From positions 20,567-84,566 of the forward strand of contig SVGJ01000007.1 in the NCBI GenBank assembly GCA_015056415.1: DNA of 64,000 bases, given 5' to 3'. Positions within the stretch are counted from its first letter, which is position 1. Every line of letters starts with the position of its first letter. This document shows positions 33,046 through 41,051 of this stretch, piece after piece. The DNA comes from Clostridiales bacterium. GTDB lineage: Bacteria > Bacillota > Clostridia > Christensenellales > Aristaeellaceae. The notes under the pieces are model-generated. The model had not been told where the DNA came from, did not search any database, and saw only the letters and a list, made by a program, of their open reading frames with translations. A program made the position numbers and the translations under genes.

Positions 33046-34659
33046 ATGCAGCGCAACGCAGGTATTTTGCTGCCCATCACCAGCCTGCCCTCCAAATACG
33101 GCATCGGCTGCTTCTCCCAGAGCGCATACGATTTTGTGGACTGGCTCCATGATGCTGGCCAGACCTATTGGCAGATCCTGCCCATCTGCCCCACCAGCTA
33201 CGGTGACTCGCCCTACCAGAGCTTTTCCACCTTCGCGGGCAACCCCTACTTCATCAGCCTTGAGGCGCTGATCGAGGAAGGCGTGCTCACCCAGGAGGAG
33301 TGCGACGCGGCGGACTTCGGCTCCAACCCTGCCGATGTGGACTACGCCAAGCTGTACGAAAACCGTTACCCCCTGCTGCGCAAGGCCTACGAGCGCTCCG
33401 ACATCAGCCATAACCCCGATTATCAGCAGTTCATCGGCGAGAATCACTGGTGGCTGCAGGATTATGCCCTCTTCATGGCGCTGAAGAACTTCTTCTGCGG
33501 CCAGAGCTGGAGCACCTGGCCCGAGGATATCCGTCTGCGCTGGGACTTCGCGCTGGATCACTACCGCGAGGTGCTGTACTTTGACATCGAATTCCAGATG
33601 TACCTGCAGTTCAAATTCTTCCAGCAGTACAAGCAGCTGAAGGCCTACGCCAACAGCCGCGGCGTCAAGCTGGTGGGCGATATCCCGATCTACGTCGCCA
33701 TGGACAGCGCCGACACCTGGGCCAACCCCCAGCTCTTCCAGCTGGACGAAACCAACACGCCCATCGCCGTGGCGGGCTGCCCGCCGGATGGCTTTGCCGC
33801 CACGGGCCAATTGTGGGGCAATCCCCTGTATCGCTGGGATCACCACAAGGAGACCGGCTTCCAGTGGTGGACCACCCGCCTGTGGTATTGCTACCAGCTC
33901 TACGATGTGACCCGCATCGACCACTTCCGCGGCTTTGACGAGTACTATGCCATCCCCTATGGCGAGCCCACCGCCGTCAACGGCAAGTGGATGCCCGGCC
34001 CCGGCATGGATCTGTTCAACGCACTGGAAAAGAACCTGGGCAAGCATGAGGTCATCGCCGAGGATCTGGGCTACATGACCGACACCGTCCGCCAGCTGGT
34101 GGATGACTCCGGCTTCCCCAACATGAAGGTGCTGGAGTTCGCCTTCGACGCCCGCGACACCGGCTCCGCCAGCGACTACCTGACCCACAACTATCCCGAG
34201 AATTGCGTCGCCTATACCGGCACTCACGATAACGAAACGCTGGTCAGCTGGCTGGATACCATCAGCAGAGCCGAGGTGAAAATGGTCCGCGACTATCTGT
34301 GCGACTATCACACCCCCAAGAAGCACCTGTACAAATCCCTCATCGCTCTGGTGATGCGCAGCGCCGCCAAGGATTGCATTATCCCCATGCAGGATTACCT
34401 GGGCCTGGACAACTCCGCCCGCATGAACAAGCCCTCCACCCTGGGCGGCAACTGGCGCTGGCGTCTGGTGCCCGGCCAGCTTTCCGACGAGCTGCGGGAG
34501 TACGTCTTCACCACCACCCGCCGCTACGGCCGTCTGAACCCCTTCCTCCACTGGGAGGAGGAGCAGGCCAGAAAGGCCGCCGAGGAGGCCGAAGCCGCCC
34601 TGAAGGCCGCTGAGGAAGAGGCCGAAACCCTTGACAGCAAAGCTTCCGAGCCTGTATAA
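33046..34659 (+). CDS. malQ: 4-alpha-glucanotransferase (amylomaltase)
   Basis: 537 residues, GH77. It transfers alpha-1,4-glucan segments between maltodextrins. Opening RNAGILLPITSLPSKYGIG; nucleophile Asp292 in RIDHFRG, acid/base Glu339 in IAEDLG, stabiliser Asp395 in THDNET. After the usual end (SELREYV..TRRYGR, about 498) comes a 33-residue tail rich in Glu, Ala and Lys (EEEQARKAAEEAEAALKAAE), a likely single helix or coiled coil seldom present in MalQ. This tail's coding DNA also holds the promoter at 34631. Ribosome site AAAGGGGGC. Cytosolic. Confidence 0.95.
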   Translation: MQRNAGILLPITSLPSKYGIGCFSQSAYDFVDWLHDAGQTYWQILPICPTSYGDSPYQSFSTFAGNPYFISLEALIEEGVLTQEECDAADFGSNPADVDYAKLYENRYPLLRKAYERSDISHNPDYQQFIGENHWWLQDYALFMALKNFFCGQSWSTWPEDIRLRWDFALDHYREVLYFDIEFQMYLQFKFFQQYKQLKAYANSRGVKLVGDIPIYVAMDSADTWANPQLFQLDETNTPIAVAGCPPDGFAATGQLWGNPLYRWDHHKETGFQWWTTRLWYCYQLYDVTRIDHFRGFDEYYAIPYGEPTAVNGKWMPGPGMDLFNALEKNLGKHEVIAEDLGYMTDTVRQLVDDSGFPNMKVLEFAFDARDTGSASDYLTHNYPENCVAYTGTHDNETLVSWLDTISRAEVKMVRDYLCDYHTPKKHLYKSLIALVMRSAAKDCIIPMQDYLGLDNSARMNKPSTLGGNWRWRLVPGQLSDELREYVFTTTRRYGRLNPFLHWEEEQARKAAEEAEAALKAAEEEAETLDSKASEPV

Positions 34660-34660
34660 T
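34631..34660 (+). promoter_or_regulatory. Consensus promoter of the leader-GNAT unit, inside the 3' end of malQ
   Basis: Perfect -35 TTGACA (34631-34636) and perfect -10 TATAAT (34655-34660), 18-nt spacer; the -10 overlaps the malQ stop codon. Start expected near 34667, 26 nt before the leader ORF. Confidence 0.85.
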
Positions 34661-34692
34661 CAAATTAATTTCCAATGAAAGGAGCGATCTTT

Positions 34693-34752
34693 ATGATGAC
34701 GACCCGTATCCTCGCCTGCAAAAGACTTGCTCCGCACCCCTCCCTGCGATAA
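34693..34752 (+). CDS. 19-codon leader peptide upstream of a GNAT acetyltransferase
   Basis: A short reading frame, MMTTRILACKRLAPHPSLR then TAA, starting at an ATG 8 nt after AAAGGAG, a full ribosome site almost the same as the one before the GNAT gene. It lies between a consensus promoter (34631) and an intrinsic terminator (34771). Codons 9-16 (34718-34738) can pair with 34773-34787, which includes the 5' arm of that terminator, so the leader RNA has two exclusive folds. Inference: translation of this peptide sets whether RNA polymerase passes into the acetyltransferase gene, as in ribosome-stalling attenuators of antibiotic-resistance genes. The peptide itself matches nothing I recognise. 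Confidence 0.65.
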   Translation: MMTTRILACKRLAPHPSLR

Positions 34753-34770
34753 ACAGCCGGGACTGTTTTC

Positions 34771-34801
34771 ACGGTGCAAGCTTTTGCCTGCACCGTTTTT
34801 C
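34771..34801 (+). terminator. Intrinsic terminator/attenuator between leader ORF and GNAT gene
   Basis: ACGGTGCA (34771-34778) pairs with TGCACCGT (34789-34796), loop AGCTTTTGCC, then TTTTTCTTTTTT. It stands 18 nt after the leader stop and 33 nt before the GNAT start. Confidence 0.88.
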
Positions 34802-34833
34802 TTTTTTCACAACGACAGAAAAGGAGCGAAAAC

Positions 34834-35319
34834 ATGACCAGCATCCGCCTTCGCAGCATCCACCCCCATGACGATGTCTTTCTGCACACACTAATGAATC
34901 ATCCTGAAATCATGGCCCGGCTGCATCAGCCGCCCACTTCCCTGGCCGATTGGGAGGAAGCCATTCAGCTTTGGCGCAGCGACCCCGATGAAAAGGGCTT
35001 CATTGTCCTTTGCGACGAGCAGCCCATCGGTTGGTTTGCGATCAACAGTCTTCTCTCGCCGGAGCGCCTCCCTTACATCAAAATGGCCGTTCTGCTGCCG
35101 GAATACCAGAACCAGGGTATCGGCCGGCGTGTTCTCGTCCGGCTGTGCGAAATCCTGCATGCTGAAGGTTACCCCGCCGTCCGCCTCTATACAGATCAGG
35201 ATAATCTGATGGCCCAGCGCTGCTACCGGCAAAGCGGCTTCCGCATCATCAACGCGATGGAAGAACCCTGGCCGGATGGCTCCACCCTGCTGCGCTATGA
35301 AATGGCGAAAGAATTATGA
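34834..35319 (+). CDS. GNAT family N-acetyltransferase (RimJ/RimL-like) under leader control
   Basis: 161 residues. ATG follows AAAAGGAGCGAAAAC. Beta-alpha start TSIRLRSIHPHDDVFLHTLMNHPEIM, core LPYIKMAVLLPEYQNQGIGRRVLVRLCEIL (near 80-110; motif A acetyl-CoA loop Q-N-Q-G-I-G-R) and VRLYTDQDNLMAQRCYRQSGFRII (motif B, N..A...Y...GF). It acetylates an amine; the target could be a protein N-terminus, an amino acid or a drug. The attenuator upstream makes a stress- or antibiotic-linked role worth considering, but this is inference. Confidence 0.88.
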   Translation: MTSIRLRSIHPHDDVFLHTLMNHPEIMARLHQPPTSLADWEEAIQLWRSDPDEKGFIVLCDEQPIGWFAINSLLSPERLPYIKMAVLLPEYQNQGIGRRVLVRLCEILHAEGYPAVRLYTDQDNLMAQRCYRQSGFRIINAMEEPWPDGSTLLRYEMAKEL

Positions 35320-35352
35320 TCACTATTACATAGGCAGCGTATGAATGAAAAG

Positions 35353-35383
35353 CGAGCCCCGCCATCGGCAGGGCTCGTTTTTT
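35353..35383. terminator. Bidirectional intrinsic terminator
   Basis: CGAGCCC (35353-35359) / GGGCTCG (35371-35377) with an inner partial stem, then six T; between convergent GNAT and GH5 genes. Confidence 0.88.
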
Positions 35384-35391
35384 GTTGATCA

Positions 35392-36324
35392 TTACAGGTA
35401 CTTCAACAGCTCATCCCGCACGGCGTCCAGGCGCTGGTCGGTCAGGCCGAAGTCCATAGCCTTGTAGCTCCACAGGGCGCGGGCAATGCCATGCTTCTCC
35501 AGCACGGCGTTGATGGTCTTCATCCACTTCACGTTGTCCCCGGCGTTCACCACGTCGATCACGCCGTATTCGCCGCAATAGAGCACGGTGTTGTGACTCT
35601 TTGCCTTCTCGATGGCGGAAGCAAACAGATTCTCGAAGTACTCTTCGGTGGCGCCGCTCTCCTCAAAGGGAACGCGGGCGTTAACGTCAAAGTTCTCCAC
35701 CCACGGCGCGCCCTGATGGGTGAAAGCCAGGGGCTCGTAGCAGTGGAAGTTGTAGAGCACCTTGTCGTCATAGGGGGCATCCAGATCCTTGACAGAGGAG
35801 GCGCTGTTGTTCCAGTAGCTGCCCACCAGAACGATCATCTCCGGCGTGATGGCACGGATGCGGCGGATGGTCTCGTTGGCGACGCGGTTCCACACATCGA
35901 TGAAGCGGGGCTCGGTCACCTCGTTGAGAAGCTCAAAGACCAGCAGGTCGGTCATGTGGCCGTAGCGGCGGGCGATGTCCTCCCACAGGGCATAGAAGCG
36001 CTCCTGATAGCTTTCGCTGTCGAAGAAGCCCGTCTCCGCCTCGCCCTTGTCAAAGGAGAAGCCTGCCGTCTTGTGCAGGTCCAGCACCATCTTCAGGCCG
36101 TACTTGCGGCACATTTCCACCGCCCAATCCAGCTTCTGATAGCCCCGTCCGTCGTCCAGCACGTTGTAGTCCACAGGAATGCGCACATGATCCAGCTTCC
36201 AGGACGCGATGCGGGCGAAATCCTCTTCCCTGATGAACTCGTTGAGCCGCTCATCGCTATAATCGCACTGGGAGAGCCAGCCGCCCAGATTCACGCCGCG
36301 ATAGATACCCATTTTCTTCAGCAT
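35392..36324 (-). CDS. GH5 family glycosidase (endoglucanase/exoglucanase-like, cytosolic)
   Basis: 310 residues, a single GH5 (beta/alpha)8 domain with no signal peptide, dockerin or CBM. Start of barrel YRGVNLGGWLSQCDY; acid/base Glu135 in FELLNEVTEP, conserved His194 and Tyr196 in YNFHCYEPL, nucleophile Glu252 in YCGEYGV. It likely cuts beta-glucosides or short beta-1,4-glucans inside the cell. Its ATG is 2 nt after the pflA stop, and its ribosome site GGAGGAG lies within the last pflA codons, so it is co-translated with pflBA, an unusual pairing. Confidence 0.88.
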   Translation of the reverse strand: MLKKMGIYRGVNLGGWLSQCDYSDERLNEFIREEDFARIASWKLDHVRIPVDYNVLDDGRGYQKLDWAVEMCRKYGLKMVLDLHKTAGFSFDKGEAETGFFDSESYQERFYALWEDIARRYGHMTDLLVFELLNEVTEPRFIDVWNRVANETIRRIRAITPEMIVLVGSYWNNSASSVKDLDAPYDDKVLYNFHCYEPLAFTHQGAPWVENFDVNARVPFEESGATEEYFENLFASAIEKAKSHNTVLYCGEYGVIDVVNAGDNVKWMKTINAVLEKHGIARALWSYKAMDFGLTDQRLDAVRDELLKYL

Positions 36325-36326
36325 GG

Positions 36327-37043
36327 TTACTCCTCCTGATGTGTCAGTAGTTGATTGAGTTGTTCCATCTGTTCCTTCGTGGGCTCCGGCAGATGACCGA
36401 AGGCGAAGGGAATGCTCATTTGATCGTACTTCACCTGGCAGAGCTTGCGGAAAGGCAGCAGCTCCACCTTGTCCACACAGGGATGGGCCGCGGCGATCTC
36501 CCGCAGGGCCAGCACGTTCTCCCGGCTGTCATTCAGCGTGGGGATGATCACCTGCCGCAGCGTGACGGGTAGACGCTGCGCATCCAAGTAATCCAGGAAC
36601 GCCATGGGCGCAGCCATGCCGCAGCCCACGTAGCGGCGATAATCCGCGTCGTTCGTGTACTTGATGTCCAGCAGCACCCGGTCGGTTTCCGCCAGCAGGG
36701 CGCGGACGTTATCGTTCATGATGGATCCGGAGGTGTCCAGGCAGGTGTTGATCCCCGCGCCGTGGCACAGGCGGAACAGCTCCGTTACGAATTCCGCCTG
36801 CAAAAGCGGCTCCCCGCCGGAAACGGTGATCCCCCCCGCCGCGCCGAAATACTCCCTGAAGCGGACGGCGCGCTTCAGCACGTCCTCCGGGGTATATTCC
36901 GTGCCGCCGCAATCCCAGGTATCCGGGTTATGGCAGCAGCCGCAGCGCAGGTTGCACCCCTGCATGAACACCACGAACCGCACACCCGGGCCGTCCAGTG
37001 TGCCCAGGCTCTGGAAGGAATGAACACGGCCGGTCATGCTCAT
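36327..37043 (-). CDS. pflA: Pyruvate formate-lyase activating enzyme
   Basis: 238 residues. Start at the ATG at 37043, overlapping the pflB stop (ATGA). Radical-SAM enzyme that makes the glycyl radical on PflB. Seen: [32 protein letters not shown] with the CxxxCxxC iron-sulfur motif (C30ish: C-NLR-C-GC-C), GGEPLLQ (SAM site) near 78-84, CLDTSGS and LLDIKYTN. No extra ferredoxin insert, so it belongs to the PflA (not GRE-AE type II) group. Coupled to pflB upstream and GH5 downstream. Confidence 0.95.
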   Translation of the reverse strand: MSMTGRVHSFQSLGTLDGPGVRFVVFMQGCNLRCGCCHNPDTWDCGGTEYTPEDVLKRAVRFREYFGAAGGITVSGGEPLLQAEFVTELFRLCHGAGINTCLDTSGSIMNDNVRALLAETDRVLLDIKYTNDADYRRYVGCGMAAPMAFLDYLDAQRLPVTLRQVIIPTLNDSRENVLALREIAAAHPCVDKVELLPFRKLCQVKYDQMSIPFAFGHLPEPTKEQMEQLNQLLTHQEE

Positions 37044-39271
37044 ACGCACTCGTGGAAGGTGCGGCTGATGACCTCGCGCTGCTGCTCGCGGGAGAGCTTG
37101 TTGAAGTTCACCGCGTAGCCGGAGACACGGATGGTCAGGTTGGGATAGTCCTCGGGGTTCTCATAGGCCTTGAGCAGCGTCTCCCGGTTCATCACGTTCA
37201 CGTTGATGTGATGCGCGCCCTTGGCAAAGTAGCCATCCAGGATGGTCATCATGTTGCCGATGCGCTCCTCCTCGCTGCGGCCCAGGGCCTGGGGCGTGAT
37301 GGAGAAGGTGTTGGAAATACCGTCACGGCAATCATTGTAATCCAGCTTGGCCACGGAGTTCAGGGCCGCCAGGGCGCCGTTTTCCTCGCGGTTGTGCATG
37401 GGATTTGCGCCGGGGGCAAAGGGCGCGGAGGCCTTGCGGCCGTCGGGGGTGGCGCCGGTATGCTTGCCATAGGCCACGTTGGAGGTGATGGTCAGCACGG
37501 AAAGGGTATGCTCCGCATGGCGGTAGGTGGGGGTCTTGCGCAGCTCGGTGATGACGCGGTGCGTCATATCCTTGGCGATGGAGTCCACCCGGTCGTCATC
37601 ATTGCCGTACTTGGGGAAATCGCCCACGGTCTCAAAATCGGTGATGAAGCCGTCGGCGCCCTTCACCGGACGGACGCTGGCGTATTTGATGGCGCTGAGG
37701 CTGTCAGCCACCACGCTCAGGCCGGCAATGCCGAAGGCCATGAAGCGGTGCACGTCGGTATCGTGCAGGGCCATCTGGATCTTTTCGTAGGCGTACTTGT
37801 CATGCATATAGTGGATGATGTTCATGGTGTTGACATACAGGTGGGCAAGCCACGCGATGTACATGTCAAACCGCTCCATCACCGCGTCAAAGCTGAGAGT
37901 GTCTCCCTCCAGCACGGGCATCTGAGGGCCGATGTGCATACCGCTGGTGTGGTCATAGCCGCCGTTGATGGCGATCAGCAGCAGCTTGGCCAGGTTGCAG
38001 CGCGCGCCAAAGAACTGCATCTGCTTGCCCACCTTCATGGCGGAAACGCAGCAGGCAATGGCATAGTCGTCGCCATAGATGGGGCGCATCAGGTCGTCGT
38101 TTTCATACTGGATGGAATCCGTATCGGCAGACACCTTGGCGCAGAACTTCTTGAAGCTTTCCGGCAGGGCGGTGGACCAGAGCACCGTCAGGTTGGGCTC
38201 GGGAGAGGAGCCCAGGGTGTACAGGGTGTTCAGCACGCGGTAGCTGGATTTGGTCACCAGCGTGCGGCCGTCCTCGCCCATGCCGCCCACGGCCTCGGTG
38301 ATCCACATGGGATCGCCGCCGAAGAGCTCGTTGTATTCGGGGGTGCGCAGATGGCGGGCCATGCGCAGCTTCATGACGAAATCGTCCATCAGCTCCTGGG
38401 CGCCCTCCTCGGTAAGGGTACCGTTGCGCAGGTCACGCTCGATGTAGATATCAAAGAAGGTGCTCACGCGGCCCAGGGACATGGCGGCGCCGTTCTGCTC
38501 CTTGATGGCGCCCAGGTAAGCGAAATACGTCCACTGGATGGCCTCGCGGGCAGTGGTGGCAGGCTGGCTGATATCATAGCCGTACATGGCGGCCATTTCC
38601 TTCAGGTAACCCAGGAAGGCGATCTGCTGGTACAGCTCCTCATCCAGGCGGATATGCTCGGTATCGAAGGCGCCGCTGGACAGGCTGGCCTTGTCCTTCT
38701 TCTTTTCCTCGATCAGCTTATCCACGCCATAGAGCGCCACACGGCGATAATCGCCGATGATGCGGCCGCGGCCGTAGGCGTCCGGCAGGCCGGTGATGAC
38801 GTGGCACTTGCGGGCGGCACGCATCTCCTCGGTATAGGCGCGGAAAACGCCGTCGTTATGGGTGGTACGGAAGCGGAACTCCTCCTCCACCTTGCGGGAG
38901 AGCTTGTAGCCATAGGCTTCACAGGCCTGGCGCACCATGCGCATACCGCCGAAGGGGTTCACGCCGCGCTTGAGGGGGCGGTTGGTCTGCAAACCCACGA
39001 TGAGCTCATTCTCCTTGTCCAGATAGCCGGGAGAAAAGCTGGTCAACGAGGACACGGTAGCCGTGTCGATGTCCAGCACGCCGCCAAACTGACGCTCCAG
39101 CTTGAACATCCCCTGCAGGCGATCCATCAGGGCCTGGGTACGGGGCGTGGCGCCCGCCAGGAAGGCGGCGTCGCCGGTATATTCGGTATAGTTGCGCTGG
39201 ATGAAATCCCGCACGTTGATCTCATTCTGCCAGGCGCCGGCGGTAAATCCGTTCCATTGCTTGAAATCCAT
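37040..39271 (-). CDS. pflB: Formate C-acetyltransferase (pyruvate formate-lyase)
   Basis: 743 residues from the ATG at 39271 behind AGGAGGAAGATT. Converts pyruvate and CoA to acetyl-CoA and formate in anaerobes. Active-site Cys407-Cys408 in AIACCVSAM and radical Gly718 in RVSGYAV are intact. The frame is open for 40 codons upstream to an ATG at 39391, which has no ribosome site and would lie about 8 nt from the predicted transcript start; it is rejected as the main start. A hairpin with a T-rich tail lies in the leader (39288-39330). First gene of pflB-pflA-GH5. Confidence 0.97.
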   Translation of the reverse strand: MDFKQWNGFTAGAWQNEINVRDFIQRNYTEYTGDAAFLAGATPRTQALMDRLQGMFKLERQFGGVLDIDTATVSSLTSFSPGYLDKENELIVGLQTNRPLKRGVNPFGGMRMVRQACEAYGYKLSRKVEEEFRFRTTHNDGVFRAYTEEMRAARKCHVITGLPDAYGRGRIIGDYRRVALYGVDKLIEEKKKDKASLSSGAFDTEHIRLDEELYQQIAFLGYLKEMAAMYGYDISQPATTAREAIQWTYFAYLGAIKEQNGAAMSLGRVSTFFDIYIERDLRNGTLTEEGAQELMDDFVMKLRMARHLRTPEYNELFGGDPMWITEAVGGMGEDGRTLVTKSSYRVLNTLYTLGSSPEPNLTVLWSTALPESFKKFCAKVSADTDSIQYENDDLMRPIYGDDYAIACCVSAMKVGKQMQFFGARCNLAKLLLIAINGGYDHTSGMHIGPQMPVLEGDTLSFDAVMERFDMYIAWLAHLYVNTMNIIHYMHDKYAYEKIQMALHDTDVHRFMAFGIAGLSVVADSLSAIKYASVRPVKGADGFITDFETVGDFPKYGNDDDRVDSIAKDMTHRVITELRKTPTYRHAEHTLSVLTITSNVAYGKHTGATPDGRKASAPFAPGANPMHNREENGALAALNSVAKLDYNDCRDGISNTFSITPQALGRSEEERIGNMMTILDGYFAKGAHHINVNVMNRETLLKAYENPEDYPNLTIRVSGYAVNFNKLSREQQREVISRTFHECV

Positions 39272-39287
39272 AATCTTCCTCCTGCGT

Positions 39288-39330
39288 AAAAACAAAACTG
39301 GACAATCCAGCTCTGCACTGAATTGCCCAG
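39288..39330 (-). terminator. Attenuator-like hairpin in the pflB leader
   Basis: Minus strand: 13-bp stem (39318-39330 with 39298-39310, two G-U pairs), 7-nt loop, then TTTTGTTTTT, directly before the pflB ribosome site at 39278-39283. Confidence 0.65.
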
Positions 39331-39405
39331 ACGGTCGGCATTTGTTTCTTCCACACTTCCCCGCGGTCGTCCGCGAAAATCCGTCAGTCATGCAGAAGCA
39401 TCTTT

Positions 39406-39434
39406 ATTGTAGCCAAGAACAGGTGTTTTGTCAA
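39406..39434 (-). promoter_or_regulatory. pflB promoter
   Basis: Minus strand consensus -35 TTGACA (39429-39434), 17-nt spacer, -10 TACAAT (39406-39411). Confidence 0.75.
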
Positions 39435-39486
39435 GCCGGGAAGGGCTGTTATGCAGGGAATATTCCATCCTCACATCACGCAAAAA

Positions 39487-39513
39487 CCCGGCATGATACA
39501 CCATCATGCCGGG
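39487..39513 (-). terminator. Intrinsic terminator of the ABC/esterase/MFS gene set
   Basis: CCCGGCATGAT / ATCATGCCGGG, loop ACACC, T run on the minus strand just after the MFS stop. Confidence 0.9.
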
Positions 39514-39524
39514 GAAAAAACATA

Positions 39525-40922
39525 TCAGTACCGAACCTTTTTGGTGGGCAGCAGCATACGCAGCACCTCCCGCAGGGAGCCGTTATCAGCGGCGGTTTTT
39601 TCCATCGCGGGCACCAGCAGCATCGTGAAGCCAAAGCGCAGCACCACGGAAAGAAGGATCAGCACCTTATAGCGGTCAAAGAAGCCCAGGAACCAGCCGG
39701 CGCCGTCCCACCACTCCAGCAACCAGCCGCCTGCCATGGTACCCAGCGCCGCGCCCAGCAGCGCCGTGATGCAGGAAAAAATGGCAATGTAGGTGGGTCT
39801 GCTCTCGTCCGGAGAGGTGGAAAGCTGCATATTATTGGCAGCCAGGTTGCTGCCGCACCAGAAGAACGCGCCCACCAAGTTGTGCAGCAGCGTGGGCAGC
39901 ACATCGCCAGGGGTGGAGATCAGGTAGAAAAGGGGCGTCAGCGAAGCGCCGATGCAGCCCAGCAGCATCACGTTCCGGGCGCCGAACTGATCCAGCGCAC
40001 GGCCCCACCGGGGGACGATGAACACCGTGGCGATGGAGGAGGCCACCGTACCGAACACGGTGATCTGCATAAAGTTCAGCCCCATGCTGTTCATGGCGTA
40101 GGGCGTCAGGTATGCGCCGGAAAGGTTGGCGGTGAAGTTCCAGGCCGTCCACATGATGGTCAGCTGCCGGAAAGGCTTGTTCCGCAGCGCTTCCACCAGC
40201 GTCTTGCCCATCTGGATCTTTCTGGTGACACTGGGCTTCACCTCCGGCGAGAAAGCGAAGCAGAGCATATCCATCACGCCCAGCGCGCCGCCGATCAGGA
40301 AGATCACGATGTACTTGCTGTCGATAGGCAATATATCCAGCATCAAGGCTACAAGCAAACCAAAGAGCAGGCTGCCCACCGCCAGGATACTGTCGCGAAA
40401 GGAGAGCCACCGCCCTCGTATACGCAGGGGACACATATCCGAAAACCACGGGAACCAGCACACGTTGATCACCGCGCCGCAGACCGAGGAAATGCCCAGC
40501 AGTGTGATCAGCGTATACAGCTTGAGGGCGTTTGCTTCCATGCCGCCCAGCAGGGGCAGGAAACCGAACATCATCCACAGCACACGGGAGAACAGACCAA
40601 TGGTCAGAAGCCATATCTTGCGCTTCTGGGTTTTGTTCACCAGCATGGAGAAGGGCAGCTGCATCAGCGCGGCGATCTGCGGCAGCGCCACCAGCAGGCC
40701 GAATTCCATATCGCCTGCGCCCATTGCGCCCGCCAGACCTACCATGGCCGCCGTGCCGCCGCCGCAGATAATGCCGTGAAGCGTGCCAAACATATTGCCG
40801 CCCATGACCCAGTTCAGGCCGCGGCGAATGGGCTTTTCCAGGTGTGCCTCGTCATACAGTACGCCCAGAGGATTGTTGCTCAACCCTTTGCCGATCTTTT
40901 TCCTCAGCGATGAGAGATCCAT
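39525..40922 (-). CDS. MFS transporter
   Basis: 465 residues from the ATG at 40922, behind AAGGAGAG. About 12 TM helices. MFS traits: GLLVALPQIAALMQLPFSMLVNKTQKRKIWLL near 70-105 (loop 2-3, K-x-x-K-R-K instead of the classic GxxxDRxGRR) and LRIRGRWLSFRDSILAVGSLLFG near 160-185. The VNKTQKRK loop and FPWFSDMCPLRIRGR resemble MFS members found beside glycoside hydrolases in Clostridia, probably sugar or oligosaccharide carriers. It is the last gene after the ABC operon and esterase, with its own terminator; a separate terminator at 41018 precedes it, so a weak promoter of its own is expected but not seen. Confidence 0.82.
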   Translation of the reverse strand: MDLSSLRKKIGKGLSNNPLGVLYDEAHLEKPIRRGLNWVMGGNMFGTLHGIICGGGTAAMVGLAGAMGAGDMEFGLLVALPQIAALMQLPFSMLVNKTQKRKIWLLTIGLFSRVLWMMFGFLPLLGGMEANALKLYTLITLLGISSVCGAVINVCWFPWFSDMCPLRIRGRWLSFRDSILAVGSLLFGLLVALMLDILPIDSKYIVIFLIGGALGVMDMLCFAFSPEVKPSVTRKIQMGKTLVEALRNKPFRQLTIMWTAWNFTANLSGAYLTPYAMNSMGLNFMQITVFGTVASSIATVFIVPRWGRALDQFGARNVMLLGCIGASLTPLFYLISTPGDVLPTLLHNLVGAFFWCGSNLAANNMQLSTSPDESRPTYIAIFSCITALLGAALGTMAGGWLLEWWDGAGWFLGFFDRYKVLILLSVVLRFGFTMLLVPAMEKTAADNGSLREVLRMLLPTKKVRY

Positions 40923-41017
40923 CTTGCACTCTCCTTCAGGTATCAATTACCCATACAGGGTAAAACATTCGGGGCAGGGCAGACAAATCCTGCTCAAATC
41001 TAAATTGTTTTCAATGC

Positions 41018-41044
41018 AAAAAAGTCCCCGGCGTTAAACCGGGG
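41018..41044 (-). terminator. Intrinsic terminator after the carboxylesterase gene
   Basis: CCCCGG (41026-41031) / CCGGGG (41039-41044), then on the minus strand ACTTTTTT. Confidence 0.85.
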
Positions 41045-41051
41045 AAATCGA

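Noticed and set aside
32863..34551. Upstream 563-codon extension of the Gfo/Idh/MocA frame, antisense to malQ
   Set aside because: The ATG at 32862 has GGAGG and begins the Rossmann fold; the extension is a shadow of malQ and contains the malQ promoter.
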